Source: Sipunculus nudus
Lineage: Eukaryota > Annelida > Sipuncula > Golfingiida > Sipunculidae
NCBI GenBank assembly: GCA_026874595.1
Contig: CM049322.1
Coordinates: 21,340,400-21,404,399 of the forward strand
Length of the DNA: 64,000 nt
Reading direction: 5' to 3'
A program made the translations under genes and the position numbers. Below the pieces are notes generated by a model, which was not told the DNA's origin, searched no databases, and saw nothing but the letters and a program-made list of their open reading frames with translations. Positions 1 to 10,703 of the stretch are shown piece by piece (the stretch's first letter is position 1; each line of letters starts with the position of its first letter).

Positions 1-130
1 ATGGTTAAGAAACCGACGGCCTTTTCCTTTTTACCGACGGCCGTTCTATTTTAATATTTTTTAGGCATTTGCACATCCTTCGAATCCAGCCTAGGTAGGG
101 AACTACGTCAGCGTACCCATAAAGCACTCT

Positions 131-176
<46 letters not shown>

Positions 177-1686
177 GTAGATACTGCTAGAAAATATTTA
201 CGTTTTAGGGTTGGGGTGTTTACATGAAAGATTTACACACAATAGAACAAATATAGTGATTAAAAGAGGTAAGATAAATAAACACGACATTAAATGTGAT
301 AAACGTTTACGCATAATAAATTAGCTAAAGCAAACTTCCCTAAAAAATAATTAATTAAACCACCTAAGTAACAGTAATTCGACTGATTAAGATGGGATAA
401 ATACTTTTATTCTGTGTTGTAGGTTTTTTTGATTGATTCTTTTTTTATCTGGTTCGATCATTCCTTAGGTTAAATAAGTTGCTAAAGACTCAGCAAAATA
501 TGATTTTCAAACGAATATAGCCAATGACATGTCTGTTTACACGTTTGTGTTGTGATATTTATTGTTTTTTTGTAGATGTACATTTATGTTTGTATGTTTT
601 GTATGTATCCTTTTGCATTCTTTGTTTTGTTAATAAATTTGTTGAAAAAAAAACAACTTTTAAGAAGAAGTCTTTTGTTAAGGTTAGACATTATTAAATA
701 TATATCAAGTAGTATTCAACAATGTGTCATTTTTAGAGTGACTTAACAAAACCACTAGAATTTCACATTAAAAACAAACACTAGAATTTCACATTGGTGG
801 GATTATGTAAACCAGGGTAGGTAGTAAATATATAAATACATCCTTTTCCTGCCCGCACATGAGAAAGAAAACAACTGTGGACTAGGTTTGATGCTGTTGT
901 TTCTAGTTTCTTGATAATAACATACTTGTTTTCGCAGAGCAATCAACAGAATGAATTAGACGGATGAGACGAGGGATTATATTTTATAATTATGAATAAT
1001 CTAAAGTCGTGCTTTCACCGTATTAGATACAGAAACGGCAAAATTCAAATATAGATCTGCATTAGTGAATGGATGTATATTATAATTTATGTAATAATTG
1101 CATGAAATATAAAAAAAGGATATCAATTATTCAAAGGATTGGCAAAAAGAATTGAAATACCTCAGTCTCGATAGTAATGTAAAATTGGAGTAAATGGAGA
1201 TATTACAGTATGTATGAAGAAAATTGTAATTAAGCAAATTTTGTCATTTAGATATTTAGGAAAGAAAAGCCAATAATTTAAAAAAATATAAACATGAAAA
1301 CTTTGATTTTTATTTGATCGAAGTAATTCCGTAATATCCAAATATGCAATTTTCATAAATGATATTATTAAAATTTTCCTAATTTGGTTTAGACATATTT
1401 TCGCTATTTTCATATTTTATACATTATTTCTGGGTATTTTAATTTTAAGTCAGAAATAACCGTCAGTATCATAAACAATTTTATATCATATTCTTCATAC
1501 ATTCTACCCTTCTGTAGTGAAAATATAATTAACATACACGTATCCTTTTATACAAATTAACATTCTTTAAAGGGAATTATTTTCATCTGTAGCTGGTCTA
1601 TTTACGGAATTTATTTACAAAGCGTAATAAGAGATAGATGGCTATCTAATATGTTACTGTGTGATATTTCAAAAATATGTCATTAC
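1..1686. other. AT-rich non-coding DNA, probably intron of the protease gene
   Basis: No coding exon was recognised on either strand. The next protease exon (with the catalytic Ser and the GDSGGP motif) would have to lie here or further left. I looked for the reverse complement of GDSGGP codons and of a Cys-Ala-Gly stretch and did not find them. There are AT-rich runs and an (AT)n tract at 130-173. The minus-strand open frame at 1162-1413 has the composition of AT-rich filler and no family signature. Confidence 0.5.
130..173. repeat. (AT)n microsatellite
   Basis: Alternating T and A with a single phase break near the left end. Other pure dinucleotide tracts occur through the window. Confidence 0.95.
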
Positions 1687-1831
1687 CTTGTAATACGTAG
1701 ATTCCCATCCAACCACGGTACAGTTCTTCCAGGTGTGCTTGGCATAAGGGCCAGAAAGACAGATGGTCTTTACCTCACGCGTCAGCTTGACGGGTCTGTT
1801 TAGCCTAATTAAAGCAATGTCATTCGCAACG
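1687..1831 (-). CDS. Protease exon 4: catalytic Asp (NDIALIRL) and Cys122/Cys136 region
   Basis: The 145-bp exon has acceptor AATTCCAG|C and donor AAG|GTAATG and ends in phase 0. It encodes VANDIALIRL with the catalytic Asp, then RPVKLTREVKTICLSGPY, then CTVVGWEST. The open frame continues upstream of 1831 to 1941, but the acceptor at 1831 is the one that keeps phase and domain spacing. Confidence 0.87.
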
Positions 1832-4800
1832 CTGGAATTGAACGATACCATGTCATGACATTTGCCTGATAACTGGACACGCTTCTCACAAATAGAAGTA
1901 TGATATGCAAAATTGTGGACGTTTTCAAATGATCCAACAACCTGATTAACTAGTCACGGCAATAGAACTATGAAGATACAAATAAGAGTTTTACTGTGAC
2001 GTGTTTAATATGTTTAATATGTATTTTTTCTTAATAATATCCATCAATTAACATAATACATAAACCTTTCATATACATGTCTTGCATTTAGGTTATGTTG
2101 TCTTTCATTGATCATTTAAATGAACTTTTTGGGCTGAAAAATGTAAACACTATATGGTCCTAAACTGGAAGTGTAAAGCCGAACACGGAAACATTTTAAT
2201 CTGTTCCGTGACAGTTTGAAAGTTGAGTCTGAGCTTCTCATACTAAGGAAATATTGAAAAACATGCGTGAGAGGTAAGCACAGACGCTTAGCACCCACCG
2301 GATATGATATGTTATGGAAATCATAGATACTGTGTATTCATTTCGTTCAAACAAACGTACAAATGTACAATAGTAAAACCATATATGTTTAAAATTACAT
2401 ATTTTATATAATTTCGTACCACCTTTATAAAGCAAAGGGCCTATAGAATGGGAAAATATATGTTGTTACTTACTAGAAGGGGTCCTTTGTAACTCTAAAG
2501 TCAGGTCTCATCATAATGTTCGTTGCCCCTCTCAACTGGCGTGATGGTTCTTTGCTAATCGAGAGATCCAGACTGCCAAACGATAACCTGATTTACTGAG
2601 GTTTTCTGTTCGTAGAATTATTTTTTAAGGTTGTGCATTTTTATGATTCTTAGTGAAAATCCTTTTCTTTTTCACCATTTTCACAGTACAGCGTTTCCTC
2701 ATCAATGTCAATATCATTCAGTCCGGAACATGACATATCCAAGGATATGAATAGTCCTTTGTATTCTTAATATAGTCATCAGTGTCATTTGATACATAAA
2801 GCTCCATTTCACGGTAAATATGTATAAAACAACCAATGGAAATGGAGATTTACAGAGAATCGAGAAGAATAAGCAGGTAGCGGAAAATGGTCGGAGAAAT
2901 TTACTATGCTTAGAATGAAAAATCGAAAAATGGATTGGTGTTAACCCTCTATGGGACAGCAAGGTATCCGTCATCAGGGGCGGTACAGTTTAAATGACAC
3001 TGACTGTGCACTTAAATCTGTGCAAAATTTACTTAGCGCGACCACAGGGCGACCACATCTTAAGACCTTAACACAACAACTCTTGTTACACCCCTGAATT
3101 ATAACATATGTACATCCTTCTCCCTGACCTTCGTTGTGTCCCCCATTGGATTTACAATACAGTTGTTTATATGATTTCGTTTGGATAATTGACCATGAAT
3201 ACCCTAGTCAAGATATCATTGTTAGTTTATGAAATATTGAATCGAGAAAAATTTCCGTCAATATTGGTCCTAATTTTCATATCACAACAATTTTTCATGG
3301 TAGTTACGAGGACACCCGATCTCAAAGTGCTAGTGAACCCCTATTTACCCTTGTACTATAGACAGTTCTTATGTATCCACTACAGGAACCCGGACTATAG
3401 GATAGTCGGACGATAAAAAAGGATTCATTAGAAATGCTTTGTTAGCCTTAGTCCAACCAGCTCTAGGAAGGCCCTTTTACGTTTCAAGCTAGGAGCTAGG
3501 GGCCCAGTTCGATATTAAAAAGTGGATTACGCATAGCTGGTGACATTTTCTGGTAAGCTTGCTCTAAGGATCACAATTTATACCAGCTTTAAGGTTACTC
3601 ATTTTCAGCTGAGCATTTTTTTTTTTGGGGGGGGGGGGGGGTTAAGGTAACCGTCTCATGTTTGACTACGTATAACTTAACTACGTATATATGTGCATTT
3701 TCGGGATTCTGTTCCGGTTTCGGATTTTGTGACAGGCAGTATTCCTCTCATTTTATATCCTGGCTTCAACCAGGCACGGTTCCTTCTGCACCAACGGGCC
3801 CTGGGTGCGTAATCGTCCCCATTGCTGGGGCATACCATTGAAAAACCCCCGAAAGGCGCACTCATTTGTGAGTAAAACATGGCCGTGGGGCAGGGCCTTC
3901 CGAAAAGGCCTGCATAGCGCTCACCCTGGGTGGGGACGAAAAGTGAAAAATGTCACATTCTCCGCTAGGATTCGAACTCATGATCTCCAGGGCTTTGAGT
4001 CCTGTGCTCTACCCCTGAGCCACAGAAGCAGCTCAGTGTTGAGCAGGGATATTTAAATGTAGCACAAATTCTCTCTACTTCGCAAGGGAACGCCTTATAA
4101 TATTAAGAAGAAGAACAACAACAACAAGAACAACAGAGGACGAAGAAGAAATAGTATCTTAGTTGTAACCCTTTGAACTCATGCTCAAATAGAGAGCATA
4201 ACCTCTCGGAAAACCTAATCCCTGTACTTTCTCCTGGGTATCTATCCATTACATTCACCGGAAAAAAAATACAAATGCATATAAGGGACCGAACGCTTTC
4301 TAGGCATTTAGATATATGAAAATCAAGAAACTTTCATCGTCTGTCACACGACGCTTGATTGCTGTAAGAAAATTTCCCCATTCGAACGCACCGTATGTAG
4401 AGGCAGAAGAAGTATTGATCTATTCTCGACGTGTATGATGGAGTGGGCTACCAGAAAAATGGCAAACATAAAAAAGCAATACTGTAAACGATACTTGACG
4501 GGAAGATTTGCTCAATTATTCGCTACACTACCCGCTGCAATAAACAGCGGTTGCCAGTCAGGTTTGGCCACCAGGAGGTGCTGTCTCTGAGGAATTCTCC
4601 CTGCGTAATATTAAACCAATCACATTGCAGATATCACCAGCATTTTCTTCAAGGTATCGATCACTAGCGCTGCGGTAGTAGTACATATTGTCCCCCCCCC
4701 CCCCCTTGGAATACACATGATGCAATCGTCAGCTTTCAACACAGTCTCTATACTGACTTTCTGGTGTGCCCTGTGGTCAGTTATCCCCCACTCTCTGCAT

Positions 4801-5748
4801 ATTCCTTTCTTGAATTGTTACACGAGTTTGCAATGGGTGCAGTTGTATTTGTTTACACGCTAAGCTAATCAGATTTCTTCTACCAGCTCTGCAGAATTGT
4901 TTAAACGCAGAGCCAATCATATTTTACTTTATCATAGGTAGCCTTTATGCCTTCAATAGGCATTCAATCCAAAACAGTCATGCAAATATAGTCAGATCTT
5001 TGTAGAATTAACACATAAGTATTCGTCAATGAAGTTACAATGGAAAGAAAGTGATCTTGTCTTAAAAGTCTATTCGGATATTTGTTCTAATTATAACAAT
5101 TCATATTAATATTATCTGATTGGTATGGTCATATTGTAATTCCATATTGTTTTTTCAGTTCTATAATATTTACATTCAAGACAAGTAAATCCATTGTATT
5201 CATCTATCGGTCATAACTTCCGATATATTGGTATAATATACTTGTAAGGAAAGGCTTGAAATTTCCGCCTCAAACTTTTTTTTGCAACGTTCAGGTTACT
5301 TACTTGTCATCGACACAGTGCGCCCATTGTTGGTATATGAGCGCCCCACCACAAAAATGTCTCCTAGTTTTATAGTGGGACAATGACACCTGCAGCCATA
5401 AAAAGTGTATGGATATAATCCATGCTTAATTTTATTATCTCCATTATCAAAATTTCTAAGTTGAGATAAGAAAGCAGATCATTAATGTACAATTAAAGAA
5501 ATCATATTCCATGTGTACATTTAAACGGCCTTTATGCTATACATATATATGTGTGAGTGTGTGCGCGTTTGTGTATATTTATGCAGGACATGTTCTTTTA
5601 AATATGTGTGTGACTAACAGCATGCTGTGTATGTGTCTGTGTGTTTATACAAGACTGTACAAGCTTACCATCCAGGGCCATTTTCCGGCATCAGTCACAT
5701 CTTTTCCGCTAGCAATATATCCTTCTACGTAATCACGTCTTCCACATT
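1687..5748 (-). CDS. S1 (chymotrypsin-family) serine protease or protease homologue, partial gene, four exons
   Basis: This is a secreted-type trypsin-like domain assembled from four minus-strand exons, in order 5669-5748, 5304-5389, 2474-2587 and 1687-1831. Phases match at every junction (0, 2, 2), and all donors and acceptors are GT..AG, with GTAAGT at two donors. The joined product runs from the pre-activation Cys through GKWPWM, HFCGGALI, AHC (His57) and NDIALIRL (Asp102) to CTVVGWE (Cys136 region), about 140 residues, or roughly 60% of a normal catalytic domain. The exon with Ser195 is absent and is presumably beyond the left edge. The propeptide Cys and the Cys in VKTICLSG would form the usual 1-122 disulphide. 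Signal peptide and any N-terminal modules were not found. Oddities are a four-residue gap just before Ala-His-Cys and an activation site that does not follow Arg or Lys. Family assignment is firm. Whether the enzyme is active is open. Confidence 0.85.
2474..2587 (-). CDS. Protease exon 3: between catalytic His and Asp
   Basis: The 114-bp exon has acceptor AATCAG|G and donor CTA|GTAAGT. It uses one base from the phase-2 junction, then 37 codons, then two bases. The product contains FGSLDLS, EPSRQLRG, IMMRPDF and VTKDPF, which is the usual 37-70 region leading to the Asp strand (compare the generic LGxHDLs...hPdf pattern). It joins exactly to the next exon to give a Tyr codon. Confidence 0.83.
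2588..3639. other. Intron sequence left of the SINE
   Basis: Non-coding part of the large intron between protease exons 2 and 3. Short open frames at 2714-2974 and 3189-3416 have no recognisable motif. A 15-base G run follows a T run at 3616-3641. Confidence 0.5.
3645..4035 (-). mobile_element. tRNA-derived SINE
   Basis: On the minus strand the head reads like a tRNA: an A box (TGGCTCAGGGGTAGAG, near 4022-4007), a 7-base anticodon-type loop, and a B box (GAGTTCGAATCC, near 3980-3969). The acceptor arms do not pair, so this is not a working tRNA gene. The unrelated body runs on for about 320 bp toward 3645, with higher GC than its surroundings. A head-plus-body layout with internal pol III boxes is the definition of a SINE. 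The 3' boundary is approximate and no clear target duplication was found. Its open frames on both strands are by-products. Confidence 0.7.
4036..5303. other. Intron sequence right of the SINE
   Basis: Nothing coding was recognised. It contains purine-rich AAGAAG runs near 4105-4155, a 14-base C run at 4692-4705 and AT-rich filler. It belongs to the large intron between protease exons 2 and 3. Confidence 0.5.
5304..5389 (-). CDS. Protease exon 2: CGG-ALI and catalytic His (AHC), with a 4-residue gap
   Basis: The 86-bp exon is bounded by CTGCAG|G and AA|GTAAGT. It reads from phase 0 and ends in phase 2. It encodes VSL, HFCGGALI, then QQWAHCVDD. In S1 proteases the Trp is normally followed by V-(L/V)-T-A before A-H-C. 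Here Trp is joined directly to Ala-His-Cys, an in-frame loss equal to 12 bp. The missing residues are the strand that positions His57. A different frame of the same exon resembles a Cys-rich netrin-like stretch but does not fit the neighbouring phases. Confidence 0.82.
5669..5748 (-). CDS. Protease exon 1 in window: pre-activation Cys, activation site, GKWPWM
   Basis: The 80-bp exon takes two bases to finish a codon, then 26 codons, and ends phase 0 at ATG|GTAAGC. The acceptor is CTACTAAAG|AA. It encodes a propeptide Cys-Gly followed by Arg-Arg-Asp, then IASG where active S1 enzymes have IVGG, then GKWPWM. Spacing from IASG to WPW is one residue longer than in classical trypsins. The residue before IASG is Tyr, not the Arg or Lys expected for zymogen cleavage. 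It starts in phase 1, so at least one more exon lies upstream, but none was found in the 3 kb examined. Confidence 0.78.
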
Positions 5749-6433
5749 CTTTAGTAGGAAACATATTTCACAAAACTATTCGGTTAAAGAATATCACTTG
5801 GTTAGGATTATCAGCAATGTTGAAAATGAAGATTTTTTTCAAACAGGTATTATTGTTTTCTCTTTTTTATATCGTTAAAACTTTTGGTTTTTTCTCTATG
5901 TATAAGCTTTCTATATTCGGTATTTCAGTTCTCTTTCTCGTCTCAATGAATGTGGAAAAACGAAACAATATTCATTTAGACATATTTATATCTTTTTTGC
6001 ATGTTTGCACTGAAGACAACAATTCCTTCTAAACACATAGAATAAACAAGGATGTTTTATTGATGTATTATTTGGGGGAAAATTTGAGCGAACACATAAT
6101 ATGGATATTTTTTGTCAAGCAAACTCACATAACAATTTATATTTTGCAGTGCTCTACCATTTCATGATTATTTAAAGAAAGAGGCTTGGTTTAGATAATT
6201 TGATATGCCTGTATATGGCAGTTGCGACATTCAGGAAAGAATTTTTTTATGTTTTTATTTTTATTATTTTGTATATACAGATCCCTTGTTAATTACTGGC
6301 ACTACCACAACCGTGATAACCTCTATTCCTGATTGTACGAAAAGGCACCATTATTTAAAGAAAGCTTTACCCAACCAAACTTGCTATTTGACAGCGAGAT
6401 TTTTATTAAACAGCCGTTCCAGCTGTCCGGACC
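5749..6433. other. Non-coding DNA upstream of the protease exons
   Basis: This should contain the preceding intron of the protease gene. I looked for exons with donors on the minus strand and found only a weak GTGAGT near 6124 with no convincing coding frame before it. The plus-strand open frame at 6205-6462 has no family signature. Confidence 0.4.
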
Positions 6434-6812
6434 TCATTTATAATGGTTATTCCTTATTCTAATTATCTTTCCCCATACCGTGCAACGAGCCATTATTAAA
6501 AACCAACATGAAACGGGGTGCAAAGCAAGGGTTTTGCAAATGTAGCATATACATGAGGGCCTCGTTTGAATTGTTAATGATCTAATTTAATTATATTCCC
6601 TCATACACAGTACAGCAAGCGATTTATTTAGAACTAATGTGAAATGGGATACTGGGCAAGGACAGTGCAAATTTAGCATATGTTAGAGGTTCTCATTTAT
6701 AATGGCAATTCCTTGTTCTAATTATCTTCCCATATACACAGTGCAACGAGAAATAATGAAAAATGCAAAGCAAGGACATTGCAGATGTAGCATATGCATG
6801 AAGACCTCTTCG
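6434..6812. repeat. About three diverged copies of a ~125-bp tandem unit
   Basis: Each unit carries the landmarks CAxTGCAACGAG, then a GCAAAG or GGGCAAGGA stretch, then GCAAATGTAGCATAT. Landmarks recur near 6480, 6612 and 6740. Divergence is high, so the array is old. Confidence 0.6.
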
Positions 6813-6846
6813 TTGAATACTTAATCTTCAAAAAGTATCAGTCTCT

Positions 6847-6912
6847 AATTATAATAATAATAAAATAATAATGATCATCATCATCATTATCATCACAATA
6901 ATAATAAAAAGA
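6847..6912. repeat. AT-rich trinucleotide microsatellite
   Basis: Mixed ATA, ATC and CAA triplets in an imperfect run. Confidence 0.8.
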
Positions 6913-7489
6913 CAAGAAGTAATCCTATGGAATTTCCAAAAGATAATATAATATGATCACATAGTCATAAAATGGAAAGGGTAATGACAATTATCTAAGG
7001 AAAAGCACATTCAAAAGACATTCTTCTCAACGTTTCCAAAAAGCGAATCACAATTAAAAGTACGTTTGAGCTATAGAAAATGTACTGCAGACATAAAAAA
7101 AAAACATGTACCGTTAGCCTAAATAACATGTAACAACGGTTAATGCCTACTTAATCAACTTCAAAATCAAATTTCTCCATTTTTTTTTCATTAAACAAGC
7201 TAATAATAGCTATAATATGAGTGGTTTATGTTTTTCTTCTGTCTTTTTTTTTTTAGCCACACTGAATTTAAAAAAAAATTAGTAGAAGAACGTAGGCATT
7301 TATTTAAGGCTTTTAGTAGTGTAGGAAGTCCGTGGTTCGAAACATCTGGTGCCCGAAAGGTAGAAGGATTAAATTCCGTGGCAAGAGCATAAATAAATAA
7401 ATACCAATTTATGTATTTATTGAATGGTTATGACGATTATGCGAATGAATGGCTAATACAATCGACAGCCAACGTCATTCTTCTACCGA

Positions 7490-7775
7490 TCTTAAATTTG
7501 CATACAGATTGTTTAAGTGGGCCAAGTGGCCCAGTCGCATTATCAGAATACCTGATGAGCGTTTTGCGAAAATGTTTTATGCGCAGATCCAGGAGAGTAA
7601 TCTCTATTGTAAAAAGTGCTTCGAAGTTCCTAAACAGGTGTAATGAAAAATCACTGCACAGGAACGCCCGACATGGCACCGTTGTATAAGAAGCTGTAGA
7701 AAGGTTATAGAGAGGCACGAAGCAAATGTGATCTCTGCAATTAGACATGCCTGTTACTGCAAATTAGTATGCTTT
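7490..7775 (+). pseudogene. Fragment of a LINE ORF2 C-terminus
   Basis: The frame from about 7490 reads KWAKWPSRIIRIPDERFAKM then FYAQIQES, which resembles the WaGHvxRMPDeRlpkxvfYxqL motif near the C-terminus of several non-LTR retrotransposon polyproteins. After a frame change, 7673-7770 reads RPTWHRCIRSCRKVIERHEA, matching the DRPTWRxxxxxGxxxfExxR region that follows in such elements. Stops and frame shifts are present. Clade was not assigned. Confidence 0.45.
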
Positions 7776-8779
7776 AGTTATCGATGGTTTGGATGGAAGA
7801 TCTGCAACAACTTTGAATGATCCCCCACGACAAACTACGTGACACATCTGTGAGGATATTCCTTTTCTATTATATTCTTGCATAAATATGATCTCTTTGC
7901 ATGAAATATTCCCACGAAAGCACATTTTCAACAATAGAAAATATATACACAAAGAAACCATTTCCCGCAGATAGAAATACGCACCCTGGAACTTTCGCTC
8001 TTCATTCGAGGGCTCTTGAAATTTAGCTGAGAAAGATACAGTTTTACTGTTTGCACACTAAATTCAGTTGTGACGTCAAAGTCAGTGTTAGGGTCTACGT
8101 TTGATTCACGTCAGCGGTTTTTATTCTTGTTTCGGTCACTTTGTTATAATGCAAAGAACGAACATGACTATACACACATCTGCATATATTTCAAATACGT
8201 TGATCAGCACACAGTTCCTCCTTCATGGATGGTACCCTGCCACATAAGATAAAGACAGGATTCATAAGTCAGTACTTTATTTGAGTCTGACGGATATAAT
8301 CATTTCTTATATATCCAGAAAAATTCCAAATTATGATGATAAATGTATATTCACTTCACAATACTATGCCTTATGGGAATTTATATGGTATGATGATTAG
8401 CAGAATACAGTAACCGGCATTCCTGTTAAATCTAGTTTGCACATACTCAGTTACATAATGATGCATAATATTACCAAAATATAACAAAAAATATATATTT
8501 AACTCTTGAGAAAATATATCTTATAAATATAAGCGCAATAAATCCATTATTTCTTGTCAATTAAATACGCATATCATGAAGGGATATATAGCTCGATTGA
8601 AATTGTCAGCCTCACTAAGGGGGGGGGGGGGGGTTATAATTTGATGTAAAGGGTTGGTCATATGTATATATATTTATATAACATCAGAAATTATGTTTTG
8701 TAGCTTAATCTGCAACCCGCTTGACTAGAAATTAAATGAATAGACAGTATTTGCCGGGCTTCACACGACGTGCTCTTAA
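7776..8779. other. Non-coding AT-rich DNA
   Basis: No exon was recognised. It contains a TGACGTCA palindrome at 8071-8078, a TTTCCCGC E2F-like core near 7961, and a G run at 8619-8633. The open frames at 7764-7961 (minus) and 8070-8252 (plus) have no known motif. Confidence 0.45.
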
Positions 8780-9278
8780 ATCTCAGTCGAGTGGATATAT
8801 ATAATGACTACTGTATGTTCACAATAGTGACCCTCCAAGAACATTAATTGGTCTAAAAGCCCAAACCGCAGCCCGCATAGTACCAAGTATTTGATCAATT
8901 TCTTCGAAACTTTGTTCACGCCGCATGCTGTGCTTAAAATCCTAGGGTAGAAGTCACTATACATACTGACAAGCCCGGCTAGAAAAAAAATTGAGCAAGA
9001 ATACGAGTTCGGTCCGAGTACAGTGAAAGACAACTGAATACTTATAAAGTACTCAATAACCGGTATTTTAGCTAGTTTGTAATAGAACTCGAGTACGAGT
9101 ACCAAGTACTCAAAATATTCTCATTGGTAGTTTAAGGAGTACTTTAATGAGTTTCTGTGTTAATTTGGAGTTCTATGTGTTACAGTCAATGTGTAAAATT
9201 AGTCATTTAGTAAATTGCCTGAAATGTTTAGTCAGTATACAAGTTGGCTGTGTCACTCGGGCAATTTGAATAAAATGA
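8780..9278. repeat. Interspersed repeat with GAGTAC clusters, related to sequence at 40.97 kb
   Basis: It contains repeated CGAGTACGAGTACC-type motifs near 9085-9108. The block at 9180-9278 aligns with 40968-41067 on the same strand (shared landmarks TTACAGTCAAT, GTAAATTG, CTGAA, TCACTC, GGCAATT). This marks both as copies of one dispersed family. Confidence 0.55.
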
Positions 9279-9559
9279 CAAAAAAAAAAAAAAAAAATAA
9301 AACCAGCAAGTTTACAAATAAGTGAACAAAGAAACAAAGTCATAGTATTTGAAAAATTGATTGAAAGGTTAAAGAGATGAAACCCTATTGTAAAATAAGA
9401 GTATATTAAAAACTACATTTCATTTATTTATTATACATTACTCTAAAAATATATTTATATATCTAACAGTATATTATTGCACGATTAATTCCTTATTTAA
9501 GGTCACAACGGAGACTGAACATATGGCCGTGTAATTTTGAATTAAACATTCGACGGTCC

Positions 9560-9700
9560 TTGTTCATGAATAGGCTGAGAGAAATATATAAGAGAATCAC
9601 ATACTTGATGCAGTGTGCTCACTCTATCCGCCACTGAGCTATGTGCCTGAGTAATCAAGCTGACTGTCCTTAACGGCCTCTCAGTGGCAGTTTTATTACC
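9560..9700 (-). mobile_element. Possible degenerate tRNA-derived SINE head
   Basis: The minus strand reads ATAGCTCAGTGGCGGATAG, a good match to the tRNA D arm and A box, but the expected B box is decayed to a weak likeness. It could be an old SINE fragment or a chance match. Confidence 0.3.
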
Positions 9701-10118
9701 AAGTGGACCTGAGATAAACATATGCTCGAATATAAACATATAATGCGAAACTTTAAAGGCGGATCGTGATATAGCGCTTAATGAAAATAAATAGATTCAT
9801 ACAAATAAATAGGTTCAAAGTTCAAGATTTTTGTTTAAAAATATTTTGCTGATGATTCAGATGTGAAATAGTATATAATATTGTATATAATATTTATATT
9901 GTTTATAAAACGCATGTTGATATTTATTAATTGTTGGTGCACTAAAAAATATTTGTGTTATCATATATACTGATACAATTTGTTTAATATAGTTCGGACG
10001 ATTCGTTCAGCTTTTGACATGTTAGAGTATTAAATGCACTTTTTCTTAGTTCATGTACGAAAATAACACTGTCTATAAGCATCCGTGTGATAATTTGTCA
10101 AGTTCCATTTTACGTTCA

Positions 10119-10120
<2 letters not shown>
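9701..10120. other. AT-rich non-coding DNA
   Basis: No feature was recognised. Confidence 0.5.
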
Positions 10121-10169
<49 letters not shown>

Positions 10170-10655
10170 ATTATATAACATGAAAGGAACAATTGGTCCA
10201 TGGTACTAAAGTATTTATTTATATAATCTTAAGACTTAAATAAATGATAATTTATTAAATAATCATTAACTTATATTAATTGAAATTAATATTAGAATGA
10301 GTGATCATTTAAAATGAAACCAGATTGAGAGAACAATCGAGGACGATTTATTAAGCTTCAGATTAAGTAATAATTTAAGAGAAAAAAGCGAGTATTATTT
10401 TAAATTAAATGAGAGGAATTTATTTAAAATAACCAATCAATTATATAAATTGAAAAAATATATTGGTCTGAGCGATCATTTAAAAAGAAACAAGAAAATA
10501 AGAGAGATAGGGGATGATTTATTTAACATTTAAATTAAACTAATGAGAGAGAAAGAAATAGAAAGCGTATAAAATAAGACGACTTTTTTAAATTATCATT
10601 TAATTATAAAAATAGAGAAAAAAACATGTACGATCCTTTAAGACTATAAAATGAA

Positions 10656-10699
<44 letters not shown>
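10121..10699. repeat. (AG)n tracts bounding a ~165-bp diverged tandem repeat
   Basis: (AG)n tracts at 10121-10166 and 10660-10699 flank three related copies marked by GATCATTTAAAAxGAAAC at about 10303, 10470 and 10630. The second (AG)n tract directly follows the third copy, which suggests that the microsatellite belongs to the unit. Confidence 0.65.

Positions 10700-10703
<4 letters not shown>

Noticed and set aside
848-870. Possible Cys-Gly end exon of the protease (MCGQEK reading on minus)
   Set aside because: No GDSGGP follows and there is no fitting splice site in phase 0.
1832-1941. Longer version of protease exon 4 starting at 1941
   Set aside because: The frame is open, but this start breaks the phase with the previous exon and inserts a non-homologous stretch before NDIALIRL.
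3965-4032. Functional tRNA gene
   Set aside because: The acceptor arms do not pair and the sequence continues into a SINE body.
5304-5389. Cys-rich netrin-like reading (CHCPTIKLGDIFVVGRSY) in a second frame of the exon
   Set aside because: The phase does not fit neighbouring exons, whereas the phase-0 frame gives a protease His exon that joins both sides exactly.
6205-6462. 85-codon plus-strand frame as an exon
   Set aside because: No family signature, overlaps the start of an old tandem repeat, and has no convincing splice pair.
7437-7748. 103-codon minus-strand frame
   Set aside because: Antisense to a LINE C-terminal fragment that has better motif support on the plus strand.
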